Below, one piece after another: positions 63,652 through 64,000 of a stretch of 64,000 nucleotides of DNA. Numbering within the stretch: the stretch's first letter is position 1; every line of letters starts with the position of its first letter. The position numbers and the translations under genes are program-made. The stretch is from assembly GCA_047605445.1 (NCBI GenBank), contig JASGFP010000001.1, positions 1-64,000 on the forward strand. Direction: 5' to 3'. The notes under the pieces are model-generated. The model was not told where the DNA came from. It was given only the letters and a program-made list of their open reading frames with translations, and did not search any database. Origin of the DNA: JAJXWB01 sp047605445 (GTDB lineage Bacteria; Pseudomonadota; Alphaproteobacteria; Rhizobiales; Beijerinckiaceae).

Positions 63652-64000
63652 GGCGGCGTGCGGTCCTGGCTCCGTGGTTGGCGGGCAGCGTCGCCGGACG
63701 GCGAGGTCTGCGCAAGCAGGGCCGCCGCGATCGCCGGCCGGCGCAGAAGCGCGGCCGCCGCCTCGTAATGCGCGGCCGGATCGTCGGGCGTTCGATTGAC
63801 GACGTTGGCGACGATGCGCGCGGGACGCGCGGACAGGATGATGATGCGATCCGCGATGCGCACGGCCTCGATCACGTCGTGCGTCACGAACAGCGTGGCC
63901 ACGCCCGCCTGTCTCGTCTCCCGCATCACGGCGTCCTGCAGGCGGCGGCGCAGGCCGACGTCGAGCGCGACGAACGGCTCGTCCATCAGCAGCAATTGCG
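63639..64000 (-). CDS. ABC transporter ATP-binding protein (partial, 5' end outside window)
   Basis: The visible 119-120 residues begin just before Walker B LLLMDEPFVALD and continue with LFVTHDVIEAVRIADRIIILSARPARIV, the D-loop and H-loop region of the NitT/TauT (nitrate, sulfonate, taurine) ATPase group rather than ModC (no C-terminal molybdate-binding domain is visible). The Walker A and signature motifs lie beyond position 64000. It overlaps modD by 13 bases. Confidence 0.85.
   Translation of the reverse strand, partial: QLLLMDEPFVALDVGLRRRLQDAVMRETRQAGVATLFVTHDVIEAVRIADRIIILSARPARIVANVVNRTPDDPAAHYEAAAALLRRPAIAAALLAQTSPSGDAARQPRSQDRTPPCTE

Overview
The window is a gene-dense, GC-rich chromosomal segment of an alphaproteobacterium, most likely a member of the Hyphomicrobiales (Rhizobiales). 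This rests on gene order (parB-parA-rsmG-mnmG-mnmE-rho-hemE, then the PPDK regulator-maf-coaE-dnaQ-secB-Tim44 block), on alphaproteobacterial families (TimA/Tim44-like, MmcB, ActS/ActR, ModD) and on CtrA- and CcrM-type DNA motifs. I cannot name a genus. About 71 protein genes are supported. I see no rRNA, tRNA, CRISPR array, prophage, transposase or integron, and nothing looks recently transferred.

Layout. 1-8.4 kb: the ftsK tail, lolA, an exonuclease III, a small signalling pair (cyclic-nucleotide-fold protein and orphan response regulator), an L,D-transpeptidase, a YggS-type PLP protein, and the overlapping leuS-lptE-holA operon. 8.4-15.2 kb: parB-parA-rsmG-mnmG-mnmE-rho on the minus strand, with two parS centromere sites. 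15.4-25.5 kb: hemE and the divergent PPDK regulator flank a gene-free, partly AT-rich gap that is the probable chromosome origin. It is followed by maf-coaE-dnaQ, secB, Tim44-mltA-smr-xre-pfkB, and dnaA. 25.5-26.3 kb: an 800-base dnaA upstream region with nine GANTC sites, a perfect CtrA box and the rpsT terminator. 26.3-34.5 kb: rpsT, an enoyl-CoA hydratase, cysK, dut-coaBC-ubiB-ubiE, mutM and a YgjP-like metallopeptidase. 34.5-46.4 kb: a long minus-strand RNA-processing and envelope block (trmB, metK, xre, lnt, corC-like, ybeY, phoH, miaB, plsC, rimI, tsaB, nfu-like, trpS). 46.4-52.9 kb: hslUV, then hisB-DUF2628-hisH-hisA-hisFE-coaA, where HisF and HisE form one reading frame. 52.9-64 kb: an orphan polyamine-type binding protein, mmcB, the ActR/ActS redox pair, typA, a membrane-anchored TAXI protein, a PAP2 phosphatase, a DsbA-fold isomerase, a MoeB/HesA-type adenylyltransferase, ridA, modD, and the 3' part of an ABC ATPase gene running off the end.

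How it fits together. Much of the window is the replication and segregation neighbourhood: parABS, a likely oriC, dnaA, holA and dnaQ within about 18 kb, with cell-cycle motifs in front of dnaA. Most of the rest is conserved housekeeping. The most distinctive points are the HisF-HisE fusion, the regulatory region upstream of dnaA, the membrane-anchored TAXI protein without a neighbouring permease, and modD next to a non-modABC-type ABC ATPase. I found no clear new multigene system and do not claim one.
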